Positions 8,312 through 16,647 of a stretch of DNA of 64,000 nt are shown here, one piece after another. How positions within the stretch are numbered: position 1 is the stretch's first letter; every line of letters starts with the position of its first letter. The notes under the pieces are model-generated. The model was not told where the DNA came from, did not search any database, and worked only from the letters and a program-made list of their open reading frames with translations. Position numbers and translations under genes: made by a program. Origin of the DNA: UBA7672 sp038326205 (lineage in GTDB: Bacteria; Pseudomonadota; Alphaproteobacteria; Caulobacterales; Hyphomonadaceae); contig JBBQJV010000003.1 in assembly GCA_038326205.1 (NCBI GenBank), positions 1 to 64,000 on the forward strand, read 5' to 3'.

Positions 8312-10738
8312 TCATCGGCGTCTCTGGATCGGCGGAGGTGAGGACGTGGCCGACGAACTTTCAGAGGCACCGCCAAGCCGCAGCGAGTTGACGATCACCG
8401 AGACGGATGAAAGAGCCATCGCGGCAGCAGCGATCATGGGAGACAGCAGCTGGCCGGTCAGCGGAAAAAGCAAACCTGCCGCGACGGGAATTCCAAGCGC
8501 ATTGTAGCCGAAGGCAAACACGAGGTTCTGGCGGATGTTGGCCATCGTTGCGCGCGATACCGCTCGCCCTTTGACGACGCCGGACAGATCGCCTCGGAGC
8601 AGGGTGACGCCAGCGCTTTCAATGGCGACATCTGTGCCAGTTCCCATGGCGATTCCAACGTCCGCCGCAGCCAGGGCAGGCGCGTCGTTGACGCCATCGC
8701 CCGCCATCGCAACGATCTTGCCTTGTCGCTTCAGCGTCTCGACAATGCGCGACTTGTCCTCGGGCAGCACCTCCGCTTCGATATGCGTGATGCCGAGTGT
8801 TCGACCGACTGCTTCTGCCGTTGTGCGATTGTCGCCTGTCAGCATGACGAGTTCGATGCCTTGAGCTCTGAGGCTCGCAAGCGACTCCGGCGTTGTTGCC
8901 TTGATCCGATCGGCAATCCCGAGCACGCCTGCCAGTTTGCCGTCGATGGCGACGAAGATGGCTGTAACGCCATCCTTGCGTAGGCGCTCGGCTTCCTCGT
9001 GGAGCGTATCTGTCGCAATAGCTATCTCAGCCATGTAGCGTTCGGCTCCGAGTGCGATCATGCGTCCGCAAACGACGCCAATGACGCCCTTTCCTGTTGG
9101 TGAGTCGAACTCGGATGGCTCGGCTAAAGTCAGCGACCTCTCCTTTGCTGCCGAGACAATGGCAAGAGCAAGAGGATGTTCGCTGCGTTGCTCGAGGCTG
9201 GCTGCAAGGCGGAGGAAATCATCTTCTGCGAAACCAGTCGCGACTTTGATCGCCACGACACCCGGCTTGCCCTCGGTCAACGTACCGGTCTTGTCCAGGA
9301 CAAGCGTGTCTACCTTCTCGAAGCGCTCCAGCGCCTCGGCGTTTCGGATTAACACACCCTGACGTGCGGCGCGTCCAATGCCCGCCATGATCGACATCGG
9401 CGTTGCAAGTCCCAGCGCGCAAGGGCAGGCGATGATCAGCACGGAAACGGCCGCGATCAGCCCGTAGGTGAAGGATGGCTGCGGTCCAAAGATCCACCAC
9501 CCGACAAAGGCAAGGATCGCCACGGCGATCACCGCAGGTACGAACCAGCCCGACACTTTATCTGCAAGGCGTTGGATTGGCGCCCTGCTCCGTTGCGCGT
9601 TCGCGACTAGCTGAACGATCTGGGACAGCATCGTGTCATGTCCCACACGCCCGGCCTCGATCACAAGCGCGCCTGTTTGATTGAGCGTGCCCGCGATCAC
9701 GGTCTCGCCGACCGTTCGCGTGACCGGCATAGATTCGCCCGTGATCATCGACTCGTCGATTGTCGATCGACCATCGACAATGACACCATCGACGGGCGTC
9801 TTTTCGCCGGGACGTACTCGCAAGCGATCGCCTACGACGATCCTGTCGAGCGGAACTTCCGCCTCTTCGCCGTTGCGTATGCGCCTTGCCGTCTTGGGCG
9901 CCAGATTCATTAGAGCCCGGATTGCACCGCCGGTGCGTTCCCGGGCGCGAAGTTCGAGCACCTGACCTAGCAGCACTAGAACGGTGATCACGGCGGCGGC
10001 TTCGAAGTACACGGCTACCTGGCCGTGCGCGTCATGGAACTCCGGCGGGAAGGCCGACGGGAAGAGCAGGGCGACAACGCTGTACGTCCACGCGACACCG
10101 GTCCCAAGCGCTATGAGCGTAAACATGTTGAGGTTGCGCGAGACGAGCGACGCGAAGGCGCGCTCAAAGAAAGGCCAGCCCGCCCAGAGCACCACAGGCG
10201 TCGCGAGGGCAAACTGAATCCACGCATTGAGGTTGGACGGAACAAGCGCATCGACGTTGAAGAGGTGCCGGCCCATCTCCAACCCTAGAACGGGTGCGGC
10301 AAGGGCGAGGCCGATCCAGAAACGCAGCGACATGTCGTGAAGTTCGGCGTTGGGCCCGACATCATCGGTCGGCATCATCGGCTCCAACGCCATGCCGCAG
10401 ATGGGACAGGAGCCGGGACCGTCGCGGACGATCTCAGGATGCATTGGACAGGTCCACTTGGCGCCCGGCGCCGCAACCTCTTGTAACAACTCGATCTGAT
10501 GGGAATGCGCCTGAGCCGGATGATGTTCGCCGGCGCTACCGTGCTGAGGCGTTTGATAGCGCGTCGGATCTCCCTCAAACTTCGTGCGGCAACCGGCGCT
10601 GCAAAAGAGAACTTCGCGTCCATCCTGCGTCAGTCGATGCGGCGTGTCGGCTTTCACCGTCATACCGCACACCGGATCCTTAAGTGGGGAGTGTGAATGG
10701 GGATGTTCAGCCATGACGCGCCTAGGGCTTGTGTTCAC
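8312..10738 (-). CDS. copA: copper-translocating P1B-type ATPase
   Basis: An 808-residue heavy-metal exporter. In order: a YHS domain (DPVCGMTV, then FCSAGC at about 21-61), a heavy-metal binding domain CPMHPEIVRDG...CPICGM (97-116), and membrane helices. Then come the ion-path motif IIACPCALGLATP, the phosphorylation site DKTGTLTEGKP, TGDN, and GDGVNDAPALAAADVG. The Cys-Pro-Cys motif fits Cu(I) export. It has no classical N-terminal GMxCxxC domain. An internal ATG at residue 9 (MAEHPHSH) is an alternative start. It is transcribed away from the CsoR repressor, with operator-like palindromes in the shared promoter. Confidence 0.95.
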   Translation of the reverse strand: MNTSPRRVMAEHPHSHSPLKDPVCGMTVKADTPHRLTQDGREVLFCSAGCRTKFEGDPTRYQTPQHGSAGEHHPAQAHSHQIELLQEVAAPGAKWTCPMHPEIVRDGPGSCPICGMALEPMMPTDDVGPNAELHDMSLRFWIGLALAAPVLGLEMGRHLFNVDALVPSNLNAWIQFALATPVVLWAGWPFFERAFASLVSRNLNMFTLIALGTGVAWTYSVVALLFPSAFPPEFHDAHGQVAVYFEAAAVITVLVLLGQVLELRARERTGGAIRALMNLAPKTARRIRNGEEAEVPLDRIVVGDRLRVRPGEKTPVDGVIVDGRSTIDESMITGESMPVTRTVGETVIAGTLNQTGALVIEAGRVGHDTMLSQIVQLVANAQRSRAPIQRLADKVSGWFVPAVIAVAILAFVGWWIFGPQPSFTYGLIAAVSVLIIACPCALGLATPMSIMAGIGRAARQGVLIRNAEALERFEKVDTLVLDKTGTLTEGKPGVVAIKVATGFAEDDFLRLAASLEQRSEHPLALAIVSAAKERSLTLAEPSEFDSPTGKGVIGVVCGRMIALGAERYMAEIAIATDTLHEEAERLRKDGVTAIFVAIDGKLAGVLGIADRIKATTPESLASLRAQGIELVMLTGDNRTTAEAVGRTLGITHIEAEVLPEDKSRIVETLKRQGKIVAMAGDGVNDAPALAAADVGIAMGTGTDVAIESAGVTLLRGDLSGVVKGRAVSRATMANIRQNLVFAFGYNALGIPVAAGLLFPLTGQLLSPMIAAAAMALSSVSVIVNSLRLGGASESSSATSSPPPIQRRR

Positions 10739-10751
10739 CTGTCGCCTTATA

Positions 10752-10766
10752 TACCCTATGGGGGTA
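10752..10766. promoter_or_regulatory. CsoR operator-like palindrome 1
   Basis: TACCC, five bases, GGGTA. This is the G/C-tract inverted repeat expected for CsoR/RcnR-type repressors. It lies 14 bp before the copA start and about 30 bp before the csoR start. Confidence 0.75.
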
Positions 10767-10776
10767 TCAATTCAAG

Positions 10777-10791
10777 TACCCTGGAGGGGTA
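10777..10791. promoter_or_regulatory. CsoR operator-like palindrome 2
   Basis: A second TACCC-N5-GGGTA, with the same spacing as the first and its centre 25 bp away. It ends 3 bp before the csoR GTG, and the GGAGGGG that is part of it is also the likely ribosome-binding site of csoR. Repressor binding here would directly cover the csoR start. Confidence 0.72.
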
Positions 10792-10794
10792 TAC

Positions 10795-11061
10795 GTGGAA
10801 AAAGCGGCGTCCGAGAAAGCGTTGAAGAATCTCAATCGGGTTGAAGGTCAGATACGCGGTATCGCCAAGATGCTCGAAGCCGACAGATACTGCATCGACG
10901 TGGTGACCCAGATCGAAGCTGCGCGCGCAGCCCTTGCCCGCATCGAGAGCGACCTTTTGCGCCAGCACCTTGGTCATTGCGTTCACCGCGCGATGAACTC
11001 GAAAAACACGTCCGAACAGGAGAAGGTCATCGAGGAACTCGTCGGCGTTTTCCGCCGCTAG
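10795..11061 (+). CDS. csoR: CsoR-family copper-sensing repressor
   Basis: An 88-residue, all-helical DUF156 repressor. The start is GTG 10795, just behind GGAGGGG; a longer open frame upstream runs through the operator and is not used. The Cu(I) ligands are C33, H58 and C62 (YCID and HLGHC), equivalent to the Cys-His-Cys of characterised CsoR proteins. It is expected to release DNA on Cu(I) binding and so induce both itself and the divergent ATPase. Confidence 0.93.
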   Translation: MEKAASEKALKNLNRVEGQIRGIAKMLEADRYCIDVVTQIEAARAALARIESDLLRQHLGHCVHRAMNSKNTSEQEKVIEELVGVFRR

Positions 11062-11537
11062 AGTTTGGTGGCTCCAGGTGACGAGCGGCTCCCGTCGTCG
11101 CAGTTTTGGGAGACGGACGTTTGGCGGAAACATGGATTTCAATGACGAACGCCGCGATTTTTGCCGGCGTGCCAACGGCGGAGCAAAATTACATCAGCCG
11201 GGCGGAGTAAAAGTGCATCACTTGCGGCGAGCGCAGGCGTTAACGCAGAGGGCCCTCAATTGGGGGCCCTCTGCGTTTCGGTGGAAGTTTTGGGCGGCCT
11301 CAGGGCTCGAGGATCTCGCCGGTTTCGGGGTCGATGCTGAGTTCGTGCGTTGATGGCCCCTGCATCGTAGCGATGCACGAATAAGTGAGGGCTGCAGTCT
11401 AGATGGCGTACTGGCGCGTGGTCGCTATGGCGAATATCGCGGTCCAGAGGCGCGTTGCCGGACATCTGCTTCTGGTGAGTAGCTCACGGTCCACGAGACA
11501 CGCAGCAGTCCTAGGTGACTTAAGCGCGCCGCGCCCG
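11062..11537. other. intergenic with hairpin and a possible gene tail
   Basis: No full gene is seen. The stretch holds a strong hairpin (11242-11277). On the minus strand, a 28-codon open tail at 11301-11398 ends THELSIDPETGEILEP, resembling the end of PepSY-type domains, with an in-frame TAG just upstream. It may be a decayed gene. Confidence 0.4.
11242..11277 (+). terminator. strong intrinsic terminator-like hairpin
   Basis: A perfect 14-bp stem, AACGCAGAGGGCCC paired with GGGCCCTCTGCGTT, around an 8-base loop. The T-tract is short. It lies 180 bp after the csoR stop with no gene between, so it may end the csoR transcript or that of an unseen small RNA. Being symmetric, it could also act on the opposite strand. 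Confidence 0.7.
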
Positions 11538-13646
11538 TTAGAATCTGCCCGATACTCGTATGCCGTAGGATCGTGTTCCGAACCCACCGGTTGCTGCACG
11601 TGACTCGATCGACGAGGGCATGGTCGACACGCCGCGATCTGGCGTGAAGAATCGCCGCTCCCGGATCTCCTGCGGCAGTAGTACATCTGCGACCGTGAAC
11701 CGGATCAGCAATCCGCTTACTGCCGTCAACTCGACATAGAGGTCGAGATTGGATTCATCCCACCCCGTGGTGCGCAACTCGCGCAGCCGGAACTGCGAGA
11801 CATCGTCCGCTCGCTCATACAGCGCGCCCCAGGTCAGCTTCAGCTCGGGGATCGGCTGGCGGATGTCGATCGAATAGCTCCAGTCCGCCTCATCGGAGAA
11901 GCGCCGCGTTTTTCCAGAAACCGGATCTGTCACACGGGATTCCTGCGCCGTGCCCTTGAGCCGCAACTCGCCGCCCTTAAGACCAAGTATATCCAGCGGC
12001 GCCATCGCATCCAGCTTCACACCGATGCGCCGCCCGTCGCCCAGATTGCCCGGCCCGTCGTAAAGGCCGGCGATCGGGATCTGGTCCTGCACCGCTTCAA
12101 CCTCGTCATTGAACAGCGACAGGGTGATCACGCCCTTCGGGCCGAAGCGATGCTCCCACTCTAGCGTTGTCCGCCAAGAGCGTTCCGGCTCCAGGTTCGG
12201 ATTGCCAAGATCGACGGTGCCATCGAACAAGGATACCGCGCTCGCAAACTCCGAGAAGTCCAACTGGCTCACATCACGTTCCAGTAGGAAGCGCAGCTGG
12301 TTGGATTCATCCACCGACCATGTGGCGCCCAGCCGTGGCTTCCAGAAGGTAAAATTGCGCTGCTGGCTGGCGTCGCCTGACTGGGTGATCGTGGAGTTTT
12401 CAACCGTCAGCCCAACCTCTACCCGTACATTGCTGGCTGCCTGCCACACATCGCTGATGAAAGCCTCGGCGCGCTCTTCCTCCACGCGCGTGTTCGCCAC
12501 AGGCGGCGTAGCATTGATCGTTGCGGTCGGCGTCTGCACACTGATGTCGAGTGCGCTATCGAGGTGGTTCAATGCAATCTCGCCGCCCCAATCGATTGCA
12601 TGCTCCTTCGCAGGCTTCCACGACATCACGCCGCGAGCCACATACTCCCCACTGTCTGCGCTACGCTGGATGAAGGTGTTGCGGAATCCGCCGACGGTGA
12701 ATTGCGCAGAATAACGCTCGTCGGAACCGGTATGCCGTCCGCTGGCGAGTCCGATCAGCTTGAACGAGGCATCGGGCGATAGCTTGTGCTCCCAGTCCGC
12801 CCCGGCCTCCGCAGCCCAGGCTTCATCGCCCGTCACCTTGCTGTCGTCCACCTGCGTGAGCGCGCCGAGCGCGTTGTAGGTCTGCGAAAAGGTGTGTCGG
12901 CCATCGCGCGAAGGAGTTGCCTGCAGGTTCACATTGAAGGTGTCGTTCTCGCCCGTCTTCCAGCCCGCCCGCCCGCTCAGCTTGTATTCCCAGTAGCTTC
13001 CCTGCAGGAATTCGGGCCCCCGCATCAGCGGCGCACCTGAACCGTTGCGGGTTTCCTTCTCATATTCGATGCGGCCCCGTCGCGAAGGTTGCGCCTGAAG
13101 CGCGAGATTGATGTTCAGGTCTCCTGCCTTGAATCCGCTGGTCAGCACGATCAGCGGATTGATGCTGCCGGATGGATCAAGCTGGCTGGCCTGCGCAACG
13201 AATGTATTTGTCGCGCCCGCGTCGCGCGGCCGCAACCGCACATCGGCGATCATGGTCTGGCCGCCGATATCCGTACCCTGTCCGCCGCCGGAAAGAATAT
13301 CGATGCGCAACACATCCCGCGAAGATATCCGCGACAGTTGTTCGGCCAGCGATATCTTGGAACTCGGCCGCTCGCCATTGATCAGCACATTCCCCGCCGC
13401 GCCGGCAAAGCCGCGTCGGTCGTCGCCGGCATCCAGGCTGAAGCCCGGCAGGCGGCGGATCATGTCTTCGGCCGTGATCGGGTTGAAAGGCGCGAAGTAC
13501 TCCGCCGCAAAGGTCTGGGCAGACGCCGCCGACTGCGGGCTGTCTTGCCCATATGCGGGTAATACCGCGACAAGTGTGAGAGCGGAAAGCAGGAGACAGG
13601 TGTGGTGGGGTACCTGCCTCCCTTTCCGGACTTCCCGTCCGATCAT
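11538..13646 (-). CDS. TonB-dependent outer-membrane receptor
   Basis: A 702-residue receptor with a signal peptide (hydrophobic LLLSALTLVAVLPAYG, cleavage near residue 33). A plug domain follows (AEDMIRRLPGFSL, VLINGERPSSK and VLRIDILSG, about 55-125), then a long beta-barrel rich in alternating aromatic strands. It ends in RSYGIRVSGRF with the usual C-terminal Phe. The plug resembles that of receptors for carbohydrates or siderophore-like ligands; the ligand cannot be named. The TetR regulator upstream on the same strand is the likely local controller. Confidence 0.9.
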   Translation of the reverse strand: MIGREVRKGRQVPHHTCLLLSALTLVAVLPAYGQDSPQSAASAQTFAAEYFAPFNPITAEDMIRRLPGFSLDAGDDRRGFAGAAGNVLINGERPSSKISLAEQLSRISSRDVLRIDILSGGGQGTDIGGQTMIADVRLRPRDAGATNTFVAQASQLDPSGSINPLIVLTSGFKAGDLNINLALQAQPSRRGRIEYEKETRNGSGAPLMRGPEFLQGSYWEYKLSGRAGWKTGENDTFNVNLQATPSRDGRHTFSQTYNALGALTQVDDSKVTGDEAWAAEAGADWEHKLSPDASFKLIGLASGRHTGSDERYSAQFTVGGFRNTFIQRSADSGEYVARGVMSWKPAKEHAIDWGGEIALNHLDSALDISVQTPTATINATPPVANTRVEEERAEAFISDVWQAASNVRVEVGLTVENSTITQSGDASQQRNFTFWKPRLGATWSVDESNQLRFLLERDVSQLDFSEFASAVSLFDGTVDLGNPNLEPERSWRTTLEWEHRFGPKGVITLSLFNDEVEAVQDQIPIAGLYDGPGNLGDGRRIGVKLDAMAPLDILGLKGGELRLKGTAQESRVTDPVSGKTRRFSDEADWSYSIDIRQPIPELKLTWGALYERADDVSQFRLRELRTTGWDESNLDLYVELTAVSGLLIRFTVADVLLPQEIRERRFFTPDRGVSTMPSSIESRAATGGFGTRSYGIRVSGRF

Positions 13647-13762
13647 GGGGCGTCTCTTCCCTGCAACCAGCTTCTACAGCGAGCCGGATAATATGGACTA
13701 CAGTCTAGTTCTCTCCGCGTGCAAGTGCCATCGTCGTAACAGGCATAACGTCCGTGTGAGGT

Positions 13763-14392
13763 TCAGCGCTTCGGCAAGGCGCCGTTAAGGAAGATCTCAG
13801 CAAGTGCTTCCAGCAGGCTCGGCAGGGTGCTCTTGCGGCGGTTGTGCAGCCACTGGATCACCGCTCCCGACAGCAAGCTGTCATATGCCGTCGCCAGCAC
13901 GTCCGCAGGTTGCGACCGGCTGATCTCCCCGCGTCGCTGCCCGCGCGCGAAGAGCTCCGTAAGGAGTTCGGATGTCGCGCGCTTCAGCTTTGGCGATTCC
14001 CCCTCGCCATCCAGCCCCATCGAAACCTTTCGGATTTCGCCGAATACCTCGCGGTAAAGGCTATGGTTGGCAGCGATGCCCTTGCCCATCAGCTTGAAAA
14101 GCTGGCGCAGAAGTTCAGGCGCCGGCGTCGTCTCATCGTCCACAGCTCCCTGTAACAGAGTACGATAGGCGTTCAGCGAGCGCGCGGTGATCGCGTCCAG
14201 CACCAGTTGCTTCGATCCAAACTGGTTAAACACCGTCGCGCGCGAAACCTTCGCCGCATTGGCCAAGTCCCGCATCGACACGTCATGCAGACCGCGCGCT
14301 GAAAACAGCTCCTCTGCGGCCTGCAGGATCAGCGTACGCGTCTCTTCGCCATAAGGGCGGGCTTTCCGATTTGCCCGGATGCGCGGGGTCAT
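13763..14392 (-). CDS. TetR/AcrR-family transcriptional regulator
   Basis: A 209-residue regulator starting at ATG 14392; an open frame continues upstream without TetR character. The N-terminal helix-turn-helix is typical: TRTLILQAAEELFSARGLHD, then SMRDLANAAKVSRATVFNQF at about 18-60. The C-terminal ligand domain is not close to a named group. It lies 116 bp before the TonB receptor on the same strand and may control it. Confidence 0.9.
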   Translation of the reverse strand: MTPRIRANRKARPYGEETRTLILQAAEELFSARGLHDVSMRDLANAAKVSRATVFNQFGSKQLVLDAITARSLNAYRTLLQGAVDDETTPAPELLRQLFKLMGKGIAANHSLYREVFGEIRKVSMGLDGEGESPKLKRATSELLTELFARGQRRGEISRSQPADVLATAYDSLLSGAVIQWLHNRRKSTLPSLLEALAEIFLNGALPKR

Positions 14393-14438
14393 GCCGTAGC
14401 CGAAACGTTGGCGCTGACAGCACCGACTAGGCGGGTCA

Positions 14439-14810
14439 TCAGGATTGCAGCGCCTTGGCGTAAGTCGCCATGTCGAAGTAATCGCGCCAAGCGCCGATCT
14501 TGCCGTTTCGTAGGTTGAATACGCCGCAGCATGGCAGGTCGATATCCTTGCCCATCGCCACGGTGCGGTCGAGGCGTTCGGCAATGACGACGTCGCCCTC
14601 GGAAACAATTGTCAGAATATCCCACTCGGTCTTCGTCCAGGTTTTGAGGAATGTGGCGATGAACTGGCGCAATGCGGCATGGCCTTTCACCGGCTGTGTC
14701 GGCATGTTGTGATAGACGCCGTCCTCGGCGAAATACGAGACGATCACGTCCACATTCAGCCCCGACCATGCGGCAATGAAGTCGCGAACTATCCTTTCAT
14801 TATCAGTCAT
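14439..14810 (-). CDS. NTF2-like / limonene-1,2-epoxide hydrolase-type protein
   Basis: A 123-residue alpha+beta cone-fold protein: RIVRDFIAAW, VSYFAEDGVYHNMPT, then GVFNLRNGKIGAWRDYFDM. The start at 14810 (MTDNE) is preferred over an ATG nine codons upstream. Proteins of this fold act as small hydrolases, isomerases or binding proteins. The C-terminal RDYFDM matches the epoxide-hydrolase-like branch. A distant homologue lies at 53641. Confidence 0.82.
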   Translation of the reverse strand: MTDNERIVRDFIAAWSGLNVDVIVSYFAEDGVYHNMPTQPVKGHAALRQFIATFLKTWTKTEWDILTIVSEGDVVIAERLDRTVAMGKDIDLPCCGVFNLRNGKIGAWRDYFDMATYAKALQS

Positions 14811-15181
14811 TTCCGCCCCCTCCCGACTTGACCGCAAGTCCTAGTGTGCGGTCTGGGATCCTGCTGGACTTACGACGCCGAGCGCGTCAGCTTCCAAGTG
14901 AACCTGCCGCTACAGGGGCTGTCAAGTTAAGCGCGAATACTCTTCACGTGAACTTTTGTCCTAGGCGACCAGGCCTGTTTTCGTTTCGGATTTCGATCTC
15001 GCGACTAGGTCGAACGCAAGCGAAATGCGCCTCGTGCTCCGCGATATCCCGACGATTTGCTCTTCGAAAAGCCCGCTCTTGCGAATGCTACATCTTCTCT
15101 GTCGATGACTCTGAAATTTCGCGGCCGGAATTCAGGCGCTTGGTCAGCTTGTCCGCAATACGGGCAGCGGCCTAAACGCAC
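14811..15181. other. intergenic, no gene recognised
   Basis: One forward frame is open for 115 codons but has no recognisable domain, an unlikely composition (many Arg and Ser) and no good ribosome-binding site. I treat the stretch as non-coding. Confidence 0.5.
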
Positions 15182-15571
15182 CTATGACCGAAGACGGTCG
15201 GCAGCGACAAGATAACGGCGGGCGTGATCGACCAGTGCGCCATCAGTTGGGTGATCTACGCTCTCGATGCCAGTGATTTTCTCGACGAGAGCAGGGTCGT
15301 GTTTGTGAATGTGTTTCACGAGTTCAGTCTTGGCATTTGCTGGCCCTGTGATCAACACGGATCCGGCGCCGGATATGGCCTTTGCCACTTCGTGCAGGAA
15401 GCGTTGATCTTCCGCGGCATGGCCACTGCCAATCGAATTGGCTTTGTGGTGAAGGTGGTGGGTCGGACTGTGCGGGTGAACGACGAGTCGCTCGACCTGA
15501 TCGCGGTTGAAGTGAAACACGCGCGCTTCTTGATGATCGATCCAGACGACCGCATGATAAAAATCTGACAT
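15182..15571 (-). CDS. eRF1-like 'translational machinery' protein (BaeRF group)
   Basis: A 129-residue cytosolic protein: HAVVWIDHQEARVFHF at the start, GSVLITGPANAKTELVKHI in the middle, and DGALVDHARRYL at the end. This matches the small bacterial eRF1-domain-like family that is often encoded near universal stress proteins and host-attachment proteins. The function is unproven; a ribosome-linked stress role has been proposed for such families. A related protein is at 29116. Confidence 0.72.
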   Translation of the reverse strand: MSDFYHAVVWIDHQEARVFHFNRDQVERLVVHPHSPTHHLHHKANSIGSGHAAEDQRFLHEVAKAISGAGSVLITGPANAKTELVKHIHKHDPALVEKITGIESVDHPTDGALVDHARRYLVAADRLRS

Positions 15572-15704
15572 GGCTCTGTCTTTCCGTGGGCTGGCATGAA
15601 CAAGCGACTAGCGCTTTCCTCTGGATTCTTGTCGGATAGGGTTGCAGGCGTCGTATTGTGCTAGCGCAAGCGGCTACCGGATAGCGTGCAGTCCCGTAGT
15701 CGCT

Positions 15705-15718
15705 TTGACTTGTGTCAA
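15705..15718 (+). promoter_or_regulatory. FNR/FixK/Dnr-type box
   Basis: TTGACTTGTGTCAA, a perfect TTGAC-N4-GTCAA palindrome. It ends 46 bp before the ATG of the cytochrome c gene at 15765, a spacing that would suit an activator site near -41.5. Confidence 0.75.
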
Positions 15719-15764
15719 CATCCGAACTGCCCGTAGGTGCAAATTGCGGAAAGGAGACAAATCC

Positions 15765-16097
15765 ATGCGCATCGGCATTCTGGCTCTGGCCGTGATGGGG
15801 GCAATCCTTTCGGTTAGCCCATCGGGTGCTCAGTCGGGCGGTAATCCCAAGCGAGGCAAGGTCTATGCCCAGCAGCTCTGCGCTGATTGCCATGCTATCG
15901 ATGACGTAGCCGCCGTTTCGCCGAACAAGGCTGCGCTTCCTTTCAGTCGCGCTGCGAATACAAGCGGTATGACGGCGATAGCGCTTTCCGCCTGGCTGCA
16001 AACCATCCATCCGACAATGCCGAACATCATGCTGAACACTGATACGGCCGATGACATCATCGCCTACATTGTATCCCTCCGCGTGCACGCTCATTGA
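15765..16097 (+). CDS. periplasmic monohaem cytochrome c
   Basis: A 110-residue protein with a signal peptide (ILALAVMGAILSVSPSGAQ) and one haem-binding site CADCH (C39, C42, H43). The likely axial Met lies in HPTMPNIM. The start at 15765 follows AAGGAGAC. It is close to the protein at 38798, sharing NTSGMTAIAL..WL and MPN, so the two are paralogues. Both have an FNR-type box upstream. It likely shuttles electrons in the periplasm under low oxygen (inference). Confidence 0.9.
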   Translation: MRIGILALAVMGAILSVSPSGAQSGGNPKRGKVYAQQLCADCHAIDDVAAVSPNKAALPFSRAANTSGMTAIALSAWLQTIHPTMPNIMLNTDTADDIIAYIVSLRVHAH

Positions 16098-16228
16098 CAG
16101 ACGGCATGGCGCTGCGGTCAGCCGGATGAGGCTGACGTTCGCCGCGCTAGAGCATGATCGGTGTCTTGGTGGGCGCATTGTTGTTGCCGAGCAGCGTCGA
16201 GTGGAATAGATTTGGTAACGAGGTGATT

Positions 16229-16633
16229 ATGACGAGACCGCTTCGCAATATATTTTTGACCGTCTGCGCACTATCAGCCGGTGCCTGTGGCGCTAACGGT
16301 GAGAAGCAGTATTCGGAAGCGGCTACTGTCGGCCGGCCCAATGTCGACCTTGAGCCACAGGATGTCGGTGAAGTAGCCGACGGTCGTCGACTGGCGGAAC
16401 AGGAATGCGCCACATGTCATGCTGTAGACAGAGCCTCGTTCAGCCCCAGACCCGAAGCGCCACCGCTCAGAGATGTTCTGACACTTTATGCACCAGACAA
16501 CCTGGCCGACCGATTCATCGAAGGGATGAAAGTCGGGCACGACGGTATGCCCCAGTTCGACTTCGACGTACGATCTGCCGACGCTCTGATCGCTTATATC
16601 GACACGATCAGCAGGTCGGCGCCGCGGCACTGA
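16229..16633 (+). CDS. monohaem cytochrome c, possibly membrane-anchored
   Basis: A 134-residue protein starting at ATG 16229, with a hydrophobic export segment (NIFLTVCALSAGAC) whose Cys could be lipidated, though the lipobox is not ideal. The haem site is CATCH (C60, C63, H64), with the axial Met in HDGMPQF. The segment PEAPPLRD..LYAP is shared with the dihaem protein at 34974, so it belongs to a second cytochrome subfamily of this island. It follows the previous cytochrome gene by about 130 bp and may share its promoter. Confidence 0.87.
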   Translation: MTRPLRNIFLTVCALSAGACGANGEKQYSEAATVGRPNVDLEPQDVGEVADGRRLAEQECATCHAVDRASFSPRPEAPPLRDVLTLYAPDNLADRFIEGMKVGHDGMPQFDFDVRSADALIAYIDTISRSAPRH

Positions 16634-16647
16634 AGAAGTTGCTTGGG

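Noticed and set aside
14828..15175. Forward frame of 115 codons
   Set aside because: No domain, no good ribosome-binding site, and composition unlike neighbouring genes.
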